Positions 18,254 to 27,160 of a stretch of DNA of 60,187 nucleotides are shown here, in pieces; the first letter of the stretch is position 1, and every line of letters starts with the position of its first letter. The stretch spans positions 1 to 60,187 of the forward strand of contig PCBK01000147.1 of NCBI GenBank assembly GCA_002731275.1, read 5' to 3'. Below the pieces are notes generated by a model that searched no databases, was not told the DNA's origin, and saw nothing but the letters and a program-made list of their open reading frames with translations. The DNA is from Deltaproteobacteria bacterium. Lineage in GTDB: Bacteria; Myxococcota_C; UBA6777. Position numbers and translations under genes: made by a program.

Positions 18254-19978
18254 TCACCAGCGGTACTGTTCGGGGATCAGACGTTCGATGTTTTTGTAGC
18301 GAGCTTCTTGGAGATTGTAGTCAGGGCTGTACAGTTGAAACAGCATCAGGTAGGCGAGGGCGAGAGAGGTGAGGAGGAGTGTGATCGCACGACGTTTGTA
18401 TCTTCCGATAAAACCTGCAAATGCAATATACGCACACAATAAAGAGAGCGCGACAAAGTAGATAGACATCGCCCAACCCGGCGGGAGGTGGAAGAGGTTG
18501 CTCGGGGCGAGACCTCGTTTGAGCATTGGGATGAGGATGTCGTTAAAGGGAAAGTTCGAGCTCTCCGGTAGATGAGGGAACAAGACAGCCGCCAGCGCGT
18601 AAAAAATGATGGACCAGATCGCCGTAAAGGACAAAAACAGGGTCAGCCGGTTGCCGTGTCGCCTGTACAACTGGTCGGCAGCCCAGATCGCCGCGAGGAA
18701 GCAGAAGGGCAGTAAGTTCGCGATGTAACGGGGACCTACGGTCCATCCTCCACGTGGGTTGTGCATCGTCGTGTTGTAAAACGACCACCACGAGATCAAG
18801 CCAAACAGCCAAAGCCCCCAAAAGCGCATCCCTCTCCGACGCAGCAACATCACGATCGCTGGAACGACGAGGAGCAAAAAAGGCGTCCAAAACAACAACC
18901 CATATGAGGGCAGAATGTACGCGTGTAGGAGGTGACTCCATGTTGGGCTTCGAAAACCCATCACGCCCTGTGCGTTGGCCGCGCGAAAGGGGGCGTAAAG
19001 TAGATGGCTATAAGGCGTCGTAAAGTACGAACCAAAGGCGACCTTGTGATACCACATCACGGCCCCAACGGGGATCGTGCTGCCCAAGAAGATCACCCAC
19101 AGATGCCACCGAACACCCCAAAAGAAGAAAAACGAACGCCAGCCTGTTGGCAGAGGCTTTTGTATGTATTTTTCTGGCAGTGGAGGTCGGATCCACAGCC
19201 CCACAATCGCGAGGAAGACACCTGTGAAGACTGCGGAGTATTCGACTGCGATCGCCAAGCCCAAACAGATCCCCACCAAAAAGGACAAGGAGATCCGTTT
19301 GAAGATCCCACGAGGAGGCGCGATCAATAACAAAAAGACCAACCACAACATCGAGTTCGAGAAGGAGTGACTGCTCACAGTGATCGCATATGGATACATC
19401 ATCGAGCCGAACATGTACGTGAAGTACCCGACGACGATGACATAGCGGCTTCGACAGATCGCGAGCAAGAAGGCGTAAAAGAACAACGACGCAAACCACG
19501 TCGGCAAGATCGTCCCAAATAAACGCGCGAAGTAAGTCGCCTCGAACAGGCTCGGTGGTCCCCGTGAGATAGTCTTTTTGTACAGACCGTAGACTGGTCC
19601 AAGCATCAACGCCATCCCTGGTGATTTTCCAGGGTAGGTGAAGACCGCCGGTGCATTCGGACCATCTTGAGGCCCTTTCTTGCGACCCGCGAGGTCTGTG
19701 ACGCGACACCACCAGCGCGAGCGGATCTTGTTGATATGAAGCTCTCCGTACAATCCAATCGACGCCATCCCCAAGACACGCGTCTTCTCATTGGGGGAGT
19801 CGAGCGAGGCCGATGAGCCTGGAAGATCTTCGTAGAAAGGGATCAACCACAGGAGAAAAAACAGACTCGCGAGCGCGACAAATACGTGATGACGCCATTG
19901 TAACGGACGTGGGTGGACGTCTTCTGGATCGTAGAGCGAGTCCGCTGTGTAAAGAGAGGAGGGCGCTTGCTTTGTCAT
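18254..19978 (-). CDS. polytopic membrane protein resembling PMT/ArnT-type glycosyltransferases
   Basis: 574 residues with about a dozen hydrophobic helices spread from residue 32 to 545. After the first helix comes an exported loop with SASLDSPNEKTRV and an acidic/aromatic stretch, the position where GT-C enzymes keep their catalytic Asp. Later loops are short. This layout fits dolichyl/undecaprenyl-phosphate-sugar transferases (GT39/ArnT-like), but sequence identity to a named family is not evident, so the assignment is tentative. It begins within the last bases of the preceding gene (4-bp overlap ATGA), so the two are translationally coupled. Confidence 0.65.
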   Translation of the reverse strand: MTKQAPSSLYTADSLYDPEDVHPRPLQWRHHVFVALASLFFLLWLIPFYEDLPGSSASLDSPNEKTRVLGMASIGLYGELHINKIRSRWWCRVTDLAGRKKGPQDGPNAPAVFTYPGKSPGMALMLGPVYGLYKKTISRGPPSLFEATYFARLFGTILPTWFASLFFYAFLLAICRSRYVIVVGYFTYMFGSMMYPYAITVSSHSFSNSMLWLVFLLLIAPPRGIFKRISLSFLVGICLGLAIAVEYSAVFTGVFLAIVGLWIRPPLPEKYIQKPLPTGWRSFFFFWGVRWHLWVIFLGSTIPVGAVMWYHKVAFGSYFTTPYSHLLYAPFRAANAQGVMGFRSPTWSHLLHAYILPSYGLLFWTPFLLLVVPAIVMLLRRRGMRFWGLWLFGLISWWSFYNTTMHNPRGGWTVGPRYIANLLPFCFLAAIWAADQLYRRHGNRLTLFLSFTAIWSIIFYALAAVLFPHLPESSNFPFNDILIPMLKRGLAPSNLFHLPPGWAMSIYFVALSLLCAYIAFAGFIGRYKRRAITLLLTSLALAYLMLFQLYSPDYNLQEARYKNIERLIPEQYRW

Positions 19979-21201
19979 GGTCTCCCCTCCGTTCGTGGAT
20001 GAGGTCTACTGGTCGGGCGCTTGTGTGGACGTTTTTTTACCGACTTGGTCGTGGATTTGTCTCGTTTGTTTGGCTTGGTCGTTGGTTTGTGTTGCTTGGC
20101 CTTCTTGGTCGTTGGTTTGGTCGAAGGTTTTCGTCGCTTGTTGGGCCTTGCTGTTCGTGTGGAGGGGTGGCCTCTTTTCACGATGATTGGACGCGAGGTC
20201 GGACGCGCTTGGCTGCGTCTTTTGGGGGAGACCTTGAGACGAGGGTATCTGTCGACCAACTTTTTGATGCGTTTTTGTAGGGCTCGTTCGAGGGCTTTTT
20301 TGGGCTGGTAGGCGACGACTTGGACACAGAAGGCTTTCGCGCCGTTGTTTTTTGTCCAGATTCTCATCGAGATCCCGCCACGAGAGAGGGCGACATCGCC
20401 TCCTTTCCAGTATTGGCTGTGCCAGAACGAATGGTGTTCGATCCAACGATCCATGAGCGTCTTGTGAAGTGTGGGGACAAAGCGCCGTGGAGTGCGCGTC
20501 TTCGATTTGATTTTGTCGGGCCATTGGCGCAGTTGAAGCTGCACACGCATGGGGGTGTATGAACCAACACGTTTGCTGAATCCATACCCAATCCGCACAC
20601 CATCTTGCATCGGGACAGGAGGGAAGTGGACCTCTGTCCAGCCGTTGCTTACGGGGTGGATACGAACACACTTGTATCGATCGCCGCCAGAGGGGAAGTC
20701 CGGTAGAGGACCGGCCCATCGCCAACGATGACCAAATCGGCATCGACTTCCGCGCCACCGGCATGGTTTTCCATTCATCAAGTAGGTGGCTTTGCGAGCG
20801 TTGGCGTTGAGATGTCGTTGGACGCCATTGTGAGGGTGACATCGTCTGACGCGAAAGAGTCGACGCGCACCAAACAGCCACTGTTTGCATTGCCAGCGCG
20901 GTGTGAGCTGTCCCTTGAGGCCTGTACGGACGTGTTCGATCAACCAGAAGGGACGTTGACCTTCGAGGACTGTAGAGGGGAGTCCTTTCTCTGGGATCAT
21001 CACCTGTTGGGGGAGTGGAGAGAGCCATCTGGCTGATTCATCACTGAAGACAGCTTCTCCTTGTCGATGTTGAAAGGAGACGTACATGTGGGCCTGGAGG
21101 AATGCAAACCATTCTGAACACCATAGGACGGCGACAATACCAATGATGAGGCATGTCATCATGACCGTGTACGTGCGTTTTGAGAAGTCTTTGACGCTCA
21201 C
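19975..21201 (-). CDS. membrane-anchored protein with long basic Thr/Lys/Pro repeat tail
   Basis: 408 residues. One transmembrane helix near residues 14-31 (VMMTCLIIGIVAVLWC) is followed by an exported region with several Cys, Trp and Arg (about 100-310), unlike any family recognised. From about 325 the chain becomes repetitive and basic, with units such as KPTTK, TTKPNKRDK and RPTSRP, and is surely disordered. It overlaps the following polytopic protein gene by 4 bp, so both are likely made together and may work on the same envelope substrate. The tail could bind acidic glycans or peptidoglycan; that is inference from charge only. Confidence 0.7.
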   Translation of the reverse strand: MSVKDFSKRTYTVMMTCLIIGIVAVLWCSEWFAFLQAHMYVSFQHRQGEAVFSDESARWLSPLPQQVMIPEKGLPSTVLEGQRPFWLIEHVRTGLKGQLTPRWQCKQWLFGARRLFRVRRCHPHNGVQRHLNANARKATYLMNGKPCRWRGSRCRFGHRWRWAGPLPDFPSGGDRYKCVRIHPVSNGWTEVHFPPVPMQDGVRIGYGFSKRVGSYTPMRVQLQLRQWPDKIKSKTRTPRRFVPTLHKTLMDRWIEHHSFWHSQYWKGGDVALSRGGISMRIWTKNNGAKAFCVQVVAYQPKKALERALQKRIKKLVDRYPRLKVSPKRRSQARPTSRPIIVKRGHPSTRTARPNKRRKPSTKPTTKKAKQHKPTTKPNKRDKSTTKSVKKRPHKRPTSRPHPRTEGRP

Positions 21202-21323
21202 AGATATTCCTTGTACTTGTGTGTGTGAATCGAGACCGCGATCAGGCTAGCGACAATTGAGAATGTTGGCAAGGTTGTATGCAAAAAATGATGGGACTTT
21301 TCCAGGTGTGTGGAAAACACGCT

Positions 21324-23900
21324 CTAAAGATCGATGGGATTGGTGAGGGGGTCAGGGTTGTTGGCGTATTGTGTGGGCTGTGTCCCAGGCAAAAAGACCT
21401 CAAAGACAAAATTGGTGAAGTTCGGTGGAGCGAGCAATCCAGAGCTTGGATCGATCTTCACAAATTGGATGTCATCGGGGATGGCGAAGGGTTTGATCGG
21501 GAGCGTTTGTCCGCCTTTGTCGATGTGTAGTTGTTTCATAAAGTCGACGAAGATCGGCAAAGCGGTGTTGCTCGCGTGACTACCGATGGTGAGTCTTGTT
21601 TGGTCGTCGTGCCCGATCCAGACACCTGTGCAGACATCTGGTGTATAACCGACAAACCACGCATCGCGGACCTTGTTGGTCGTCCCTGTTTTTCCGGCGA
21701 TAGGACGTTTGAGGACGCGTGCACGCCTCGCAGTTCCCTTGCGCACGACATCTTGTAGCAAGTCGTTCATGATATAGGCGACGCCAGCGCTGAGGACGCG
21801 TCTTGGGTTTGTCAAACGTTCGTAGATGACGCGATCATCATCGTCCAGGATACGCGTCACAAAGACCGGATCGTCGTAGATGCCTTGTGCGGCGAACGTC
21901 GCGTAGGCGTTGGTCAATTCGAGAGGTTGGACGGAGGAGGCGCCGAGGGCCAGTGGGAGCACAGGCGTCAGCTTGGAATGAATCCCCAACTTTTGGGCAA
22001 ATTGGATCACACGTTCAGGTGTCATCCTTGAGAGCACACGGACCGCGACTGTGTTAATCGACTTGCTGAGGGCTTCGCGGATACGAACAGGTCTGTTGAG
22101 GTAACGCTTGTTGTCGTTTTTGGGGATCCAGCGTTTGCCTTTGGTGACGACTTCGAAGTAGGCGTCGTTGATCTGGCTGGCTGTGGTGTATTGTTGTGAT
22201 TGGATCGCGGCAGCGTAGACGATGGGCTTAAACGTCGATCCTGGCTGTCTTTTGGCCTGTACAGCCCTGTTAAACGAGTTGCTGCGAAAGTCTCGTCCAC
22301 CCACAAGCGCCCGGACTCTGTGTGTCATGGGCTCGATCATGATCAACGCACCTTGTAGCTTGGGTTGCTGTTCAAGAGAGAACTCTTGGGGTGTATTGGG
22401 GTGGGGACGAACCCAGATCAAGTCTCCTTTGGAGAGGAGTTTCTTGCGATGGACAGTGCGCTGTGTGCCATTTTTGAGAGGTCGTTTGGTGGCCCATGAG
22501 AGCGATGACCAGGGGATAACACCTTTCTGCTGGCCTGTGGAGATGTGGACACCTTGTGAGGAGGTATGTGTGACGAGAGCCTGTCGTCGCTTGTCTTTGG
22601 GGAGAGCGCGTGTTTGTTTACGCAGATAGGCGAGCTCTTTGGTGTAGTGTTTCGCTGGGATGTGACGGATAGGGCCTCTGTACCCATATCGTCTGTCCAG
22701 TTTTCGAAGCCCCTGGCGCATCGCGCGCTTTGCGAGACGTTGTGCGCGCGGTGAGAGCGCGGTCTCGATCCGTAAACCTTTGCGGTAGAGCATGTTCAAG
22801 GCTTCGATTCGTCGCTTCTTTGGGTCTTTGATGCGTGTTGAGAGATAGCGTTCGAGTAGGACGATGGCACGTCGACGAACTTCCTCTGTGTAGTAGTCGC
22901 TGGAGAACGGAGGAGGAGGAGGGGGTTGAGGTGTCGCGATCGGCTTATTGACGTGTTGTGTATACGTCTTTTGGTCGATGTATCCTTCGTGCCACATCCT
23001 CTTGAGGACATAATCCCGGCGTCGTTTGGCGAGTCTTTTGCTGTGGACGGGGTTGTAGTATTCGGGGTGTTTGAGCATCCCGGCGAGGATCGCGCACTCA
23101 TCGAGCAAGAGTTTTTGTGCAGGTTTATTGAAGTAGTATTTGGCGGCCTCTTGGATGCCATAGCGTCTATTGCCGAAGTTGACCTGGTTGAGATACAAAA
23201 AGAGGATATCGTCTTTGGTCAGGTTACTCTCGAGTCGGCGCGCGAGGATCGCTTCACGTATTTTGCGTTTGTATGTTTGCTGGGGAGAGAGTAGGAACGT
23301 CTTCACGACCTGCTGTGTGATGGTCGAGCCCCCATGTCGTGAACCTGTACGCTTCCAGATATTGCGCCAAAACGCGCGGGCGATACCGAGGTAGTCAATC
23401 CCTTGGTGTTTGAAGAAGTCTGCGTCTTCTGCGGCGACGATGGCTTGTATCATGTGTTTGGGGACTTCGTCGTATGCGATGGGGGTGCGGCGTTGGTGGG
23501 CCAGCTCCATCGCGATGGAGCCATCCACCGCGTATACACGTGTGATCAAGAATGGTCTGTAGTCCTTGAGTGTCTTGAGTGTCGGAAGATCATGGCTGAG
23601 GTGCCAAAAGAGCCCTGCTATCGCGAGGAGCGCGAGAAGGCCGAGCAAAATACAGGTTGTCGCGATGCGTTTCAACCAACGTATACGTCCAGCTCGTTTG
23701 GCTTGTGCTGCGAAGGGGAGCGCGCGTTCGGGGATGGTGTCTGCGTGATCGTCAGTGTGCAGGTCTTCGTCGTGATGAGCAAGCAAAGAGGGAGCGATGG
23801 GTGGAAAGGCTTCGTCCAGTGCTTCTTGTGAGAGCGTGGGGAGCGGAGCATTTGCGACCAACGATGGTGTCGATTCCGACGGTGTTTGTTTCGACGTCAT
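21324..23900 (-). CDS. penicillin-binding protein 1A-type bifunctional transglycosylase/transpeptidase
   Basis: 858 residues. A cytoplasmic acidic/His-rich N-terminus is followed by a membrane helix at about 79-99. The GT51 glycosyltransferase domain shows EDADFFKHQG (catalytic Glu158), GGSTITQQVVK and REAILARRLE. The transpeptidase domain has all three motifs: GSTFKP (SxxK), SKSIN (SxN) and KTGTTNK. Between them lies an OB-like segment. The enzyme polymerises lipid II glycan strands and cross-links them in the periplasm. It is about the normal length for PBP1A, and the end (LTNPIDL) looks complete. It is transcribed toward the polytopic protein operon but 122 bp away. Gene symbol withheld because PBP1A paralogs are common. 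Confidence 0.95.
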   Translation of the reverse strand: MTSKQTPSESTPSLVANAPLPTLSQEALDEAFPPIAPSLLAHHDEDLHTDDHADTIPERALPFAAQAKRAGRIRWLKRIATTCILLGLLALLAIAGLFWHLSHDLPTLKTLKDYRPFLITRVYAVDGSIAMELAHQRRTPIAYDEVPKHMIQAIVAAEDADFFKHQGIDYLGIARAFWRNIWKRTGSRHGGSTITQQVVKTFLLSPQQTYKRKIREAILARRLESNLTKDDILFLYLNQVNFGNRRYGIQEAAKYYFNKPAQKLLLDECAILAGMLKHPEYYNPVHSKRLAKRRRDYVLKRMWHEGYIDQKTYTQHVNKPIATPQPPPPPPFSSDYYTEEVRRRAIVLLERYLSTRIKDPKKRRIEALNMLYRKGLRIETALSPRAQRLAKRAMRQGLRKLDRRYGYRGPIRHIPAKHYTKELAYLRKQTRALPKDKRRQALVTHTSSQGVHISTGQQKGVIPWSSLSWATKRPLKNGTQRTVHRKKLLSKGDLIWVRPHPNTPQEFSLEQQPKLQGALIMIEPMTHRVRALVGGRDFRSNSFNRAVQAKRQPGSTFKPIVYAAAIQSQQYTTASQINDAYFEVVTKGKRWIPKNDNKRYLNRPVRIREALSKSINTVAVRVLSRMTPERVIQFAQKLGIHSKLTPVLPLALGASSVQPLELTNAYATFAAQGIYDDPVFVTRILDDDDRVIYERLTNPRRVLSAGVAYIMNDLLQDVVRKGTARRARVLKRPIAGKTGTTNKVRDAWFVGYTPDVCTGVWIGHDDQTRLTIGSHASNTALPIFVDFMKQLHIDKGGQTLPIKPFAIPDDIQFVKIDPSSGLLAPPNFTNFVFEVFLPGTQPTQYANNPDPLTNPIDL

Positions 23901-24006
23901 GTGTATCCCTCAGACGAGCTTGATTCCGTAGTTTGGATGCGCTATGTTTGTTGCCGATGTCGATCGTCTGTTTGTGTATAACCTGCTTGATAAGGGAATG
24001 ATAGAT

Positions 24007-24201
24007 ATGGATAACAAACAAAAAGAAACATATGCCTGGTATATCATCGGGGGCTGTGTACTTGTGATTGTGCTGGCTTTGGTCATTTCGAGGTTTACGC
24101 ACAAAAAAGAGCACCATCCACCCAAAAAGCGACATGCCTCTCATGTCCTCATCCAATCCCCACAACAATCGCCTCTTTTCTCATATTCCCGGCACTCGTA
24201 A
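24007..24201 (+). CDS. possible small single-pass membrane protein
   Basis: 64 residues. A start ATG with AAGGGA upstream, then one hydrophobic helix (WYIIGGCVLVIVLALVI) and a basic, His/Ser-rich tail. It sits alone in the otherwise empty 368-bp region between two divergently oriented minus/plus neighbours. Its short length and lack of homology make it uncertain; the positive-inside end suggests the tail is cytoplasmic. Confidence 0.4.
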   Translation: MDNKQKETYAWYIIGGCVLVIVLALVISRFTHKKEHHPPKKRHASHVLIQSPQQSPLFSYSRHS

Positions 24202-24268
24202 GTATCACCGCGTTGATGAAAAAACGATGAAGAGACTGTGAAATTGTCCTCTCATCAACTGCAAGATG

Positions 24269-25867
24269 TCAGTGATGGGGAAGATGTTTTCGTCTCCATC
24301 CGATGAGAAGAGCGAACATCAACAAGAAGGGGAGAGGGGAGAGGTTGCCGTCGTGACTTTCGCAACCACAACCTGTCTTCTGTGCACAAAATCCAAACTC
24401 ACAAAATTGCCCTGAGGGACAGTCCGCGTCGGCCTTGCAAGATTGGAGCTGTCCTGCGTCTGGGACTTCCTGTTGAATCGGCCAGCATGCGCTTTGATTG
24501 ATACACTTGTAACCAGAGGGGCACTCGGCTTTGGTCTGGCACAACTGGGAACACCTGTATTCTCCGTTGAGTCGGACACAAAGGTTGCTTTCGCAGTCTT
24601 CTGGTTTGGTGCAGCCTTGTGTACCGAAGGGGAGCTTGGCGCAGGGAAGATCGCCATCTTTACAGTCGTCGTCTTTTCCGTTGCCGCAGATCTCTTGTTG
24701 GTTGGGATGGACAGAGGGGTCGGCGTCATTGCAGTCTTGGATACCTGAGCAATTTTGTCCAAAGCCAAAGCCATCCTTGTCGTTGTCTGTACACTGTTGC
24801 GGGACGTTGCAGTTCTCGTCGGATTGACCGTTGCAGTTGTCGTCTTTTGCGTTGCCACAGATCTCCTGCGCGGTGGGTTTTGTTTCACCCTGACAGGAGC
24901 CCCACTTTCCACCACTACAGATCTGTGTTCCATCGTGACAGCTGCCCTGACTGCGGGTCGCAGGGGGACCTGTGTAACAGGGCTGTGTGTCACCATCTTT
25001 GCAGTCACCTGTCGGAGAGCAGCCTTCATCTTTTTGTCCATTGCAGTCGTCATCCTGACCATTTCCACAGGTCTCTTTGGAGGCGGGTTTGGTTTCTCCT
25101 GCGCAGGGGCCCCATGTTCCGACACTACACGTTTGCTTGCCACCTTTGCAGATCCCGACGCCGTTGGTGTTGGCGGGACCTGTGTAGCAATTTCTTGAGA
25201 GGCCTTCGTCGATCTGTCCATTGCAGTTATTGTCGAGATTGTCACAGATCTCGTTGCTGTTGTTGGGTTTGGGTTTGCAGATCAGTTTGCCGCCCTGGCA
25301 TGTGGTGGTTCCAAATTGGCAGGGCGCGCTGATACCTGTTCCACAACTTCCGCCGGCGTCGGGGTTGCCTTCATCGACGTCGCCGTCGCAGTCGTTGTCT
25401 TTGCCATCGCACTTTTCAGCAGAGGGTTTGGTTTCGCCCTGGCAGGAGCCCCATTTGCCGTTGCTACAAGACTGCCTTCCGTCTTTACAGACACCTTTAC
25501 TGCGGGTGTTGGCGGCTCCTGTGTAACAGGCTTTTGTCTGTCCAGCGCTGCACTCCGGTGGCGGACCTCCGCAATTGCTACAGACTGTATAGTATCCAGA
25601 GACCCAGCCCGTTTTACCGCCGTAAGAGATTTTGTACCAGGTTGTGTTCCCCTTGATATTTTGTCCTGACGTTGTTGTGCTGAGGACTTTCAGACAGGCA
25701 CCTTCAGGCACGCCGCCGAGTACAGAGCTGCTCGTGTTTGCGCTAGAGCGGATATTCAGATTTGAGCCGCCGAGGTTGGCTGTTTTGACATAGGTGCAGG
25801 CTGCCTGTGCCACGTGTGGCAATCCGACACAGAGCAGAAGTGACAAGAGAAATGACCTGATTAACAT
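24269..25867 (-). CDS. exported SH3b + MopE-repeat protein with MYXO-CTERM signal
   Basis: 532 residues. Signal peptide to about AQA; a bacterial SH3 domain at about 25-95 (LNIRSSANTSSSVLGGV, TTWYKISYGGKTGWVSG in parts); then repeated modules combining a 'C.TG...T.G.C..G..TC..G.WG.C' segment with a CDGKDNDCDGDVDE-type acidic loop, the putative metal-binding motif of MopE-like proteins. The C-terminus has GCGCES, a hydrophobic helix and Arg/Lys/His, a MYXO-CTERM signal that should send it to the cell surface. AAGGTG lies 6 nt before the ATG, only 9 bp after the previous gene: last gene of a three-gene tandem family. Confidence 0.87.
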   Translation of the reverse strand: MLIRSFLLSLLLCVGLPHVAQAACTYVKTANLGGSNLNIRSSANTSSSVLGGVPEGACLKVLSTTTSGQNIKGNTTWYKISYGGKTGWVSGYYTVCSNCGGPPPECSAGQTKACYTGAANTRSKGVCKDGRQSCSNGKWGSCQGETKPSAEKCDGKDNDCDGDVDEGNPDAGGSCGTGISAPCQFGTTTCQGGKLICKPKPNNSNEICDNLDNNCNGQIDEGLSRNCYTGPANTNGVGICKGGKQTCSVGTWGPCAGETKPASKETCGNGQDDDCNGQKDEGCSPTGDCKDGDTQPCYTGPPATRSQGSCHDGTQICSGGKWGSCQGETKPTAQEICGNAKDDNCNGQSDENCNVPQQCTDNDKDGFGFGQNCSGIQDCNDADPSVHPNQQEICGNGKDDDCKDGDLPCAKLPFGTQGCTKPEDCESNLCVRLNGEYRCSQLCQTKAECPSGYKCINQSACWPIQQEVPDAGQLQSCKADADCPSGQFCEFGFCAQKTGCGCESHDGNLSPLPFLLMFALLIGWRRKHLPHH

Positions 25868-25876
25868 GCTTTCACC

Positions 25877-27124
25877 TTACGATACGTTCGGATGTTTTGT
25901 TTCTCGGACGCTACGTTGCCGGAGGTATAGGAACAGGCCCAACACCAAAAACAGGCTGGCAGGCACGGGGGCATCAGGTTGGCTTTGGCAACCACAGCCT
26001 TTTTCGGTGCACACGCCAGCTTCACAGAAGGCCCCTCTTGGGCAATCTCCATCTATTTTACAGCTACTACTGTCGGGGACTTTGTCTTTTGGCCAACAGG
26101 CTGTTCCTCCAACGCAGGTGAAGTCGGTCGCACAGTCTGCGTCAGTTTGGCAGGCGCGTGAGCAGAGCGATTCTTCGCCCAAACGAGCGCAAACGTTGGT
26201 CGCACAATCATCAGGTTGTGAACAAGCTTCGCCTTCCTGTTTCTTTTGCCCTGTACCACTACAGCCTTCGTCTGTTTGTCCATTGCAGTTGTCATCTTGG
26301 TTGTTGCCACAAGTCTCTTGGGAGGCTGGGGGGACTTCTCCTGCGCAGGTGCTCCACTTACCGGCGCTACAGGTCTGTGTTCCACCTTTACAGGTGCCGA
26401 TCCCGTTGGTGTTGGGAGGGCCTGTGTAGCAACCTCTTGAGAGGCCTTCATCGATCTGTCCATCGCAGTTGTTGTCGACGTTGTCGCAAATTTCGTTGTT
26501 TCCTGGTTGGCTGGCTTCGCAGACGAGTTTGCCGCCTTTGCACGTATTGGTGCCTTGTCCACATGCTCCGCCTGTACCTGCGTTACAACTGCTGCCGCCG
26601 CCGGGGTTGCCTTCATCTACATTGCCGTCACAGTTGTCATCAAGGCCATTGCATGACTCTGTTGTGGGGATGACTTCACCTGTGCATGCTCCCCATTTGC
26701 CACCACTACATGACTGTGAACCACTTTTACAAGCGCCTTTGTCTTTTGTCGCGTCCGGACCGGAGTAACAGGTGCGTGTTTGGCCATCTGTGCAGTCTGA
26801 AGTCGAACCTCCACATGTACTACAATCTGCGTAGTATCCGGAAATCCAGCCTGTGTTGTTGTTGTAGGTGATTTTGTACCAAGTGGTATTCCCTTTGACG
26901 TCCTGTCCTGACGTGGTCTTGTCGAGGACTTTCAGGCAGGTGCCATCGGGCACTGTTCCAACGGGGGATTGGTTTGTGTTGGAGGAGGGGCGAATGTTGA
27001 GATTACCACCACCCAAACGAGCGAGTTTGATGTAGTCACAAGCCTGGGCATGTACGTCGCCTGAAGGCCACAAAGAACATGTCATACACAACAAAAAAGA
27101 GAGCACAAATACATTCTTAAGCAT
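25877..27124 (-). CDS. exported SH3b + MopE-repeat protein with MYXO-CTERM signal (paralog 2)
   Basis: 415 residues, a shorter paralog of its neighbour with the same order: signal peptide, SH3b domain (LNIRPSSNTNQSP, TTWYKITYNNNTGW), MopE-type Cys/Asp modules (NGLDDNCDGNVDEG, DNVDNNCDGQIDEG), a Cys-rich segment and a GCGCQS + hydrophobic helix + Arg ending. The SH3b domain may bind peptidoglycan; the acidic loops are thought to bind divalent metal. It lies between the other two paralogs (36 bp and 9 bp), so all three are probably one transcript. Confidence 0.86.
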   Translation of the reverse strand: MLKNVFVLSFLLCMTCSLWPSGDVHAQACDYIKLARLGGGNLNIRPSSNTNQSPVGTVPDGTCLKVLDKTTSGQDVKGNTTWYKITYNNNTGWISGYYADCSTCGGSTSDCTDGQTRTCYSGPDATKDKGACKSGSQSCSGGKWGACTGEVIPTTESCNGLDDNCDGNVDEGNPGGGSSCNAGTGGACGQGTNTCKGGKLVCEASQPGNNEICDNVDNNCDGQIDEGLSRGCYTGPPNTNGIGTCKGGTQTCSAGKWSTCAGEVPPASQETCGNNQDDNCNGQTDEGCSGTGQKKQEGEACSQPDDCATNVCARLGEESLCSRACQTDADCATDFTCVGGTACWPKDKVPDSSSCKIDGDCPRGAFCEAGVCTEKGCGCQSQPDAPVPASLFLVLGLFLYLRQRSVRETKHPNVS

Positions 27125-27160
27125 GGGAGAGAGTGACTCCTCGTTGGGGGAAGCGATACG

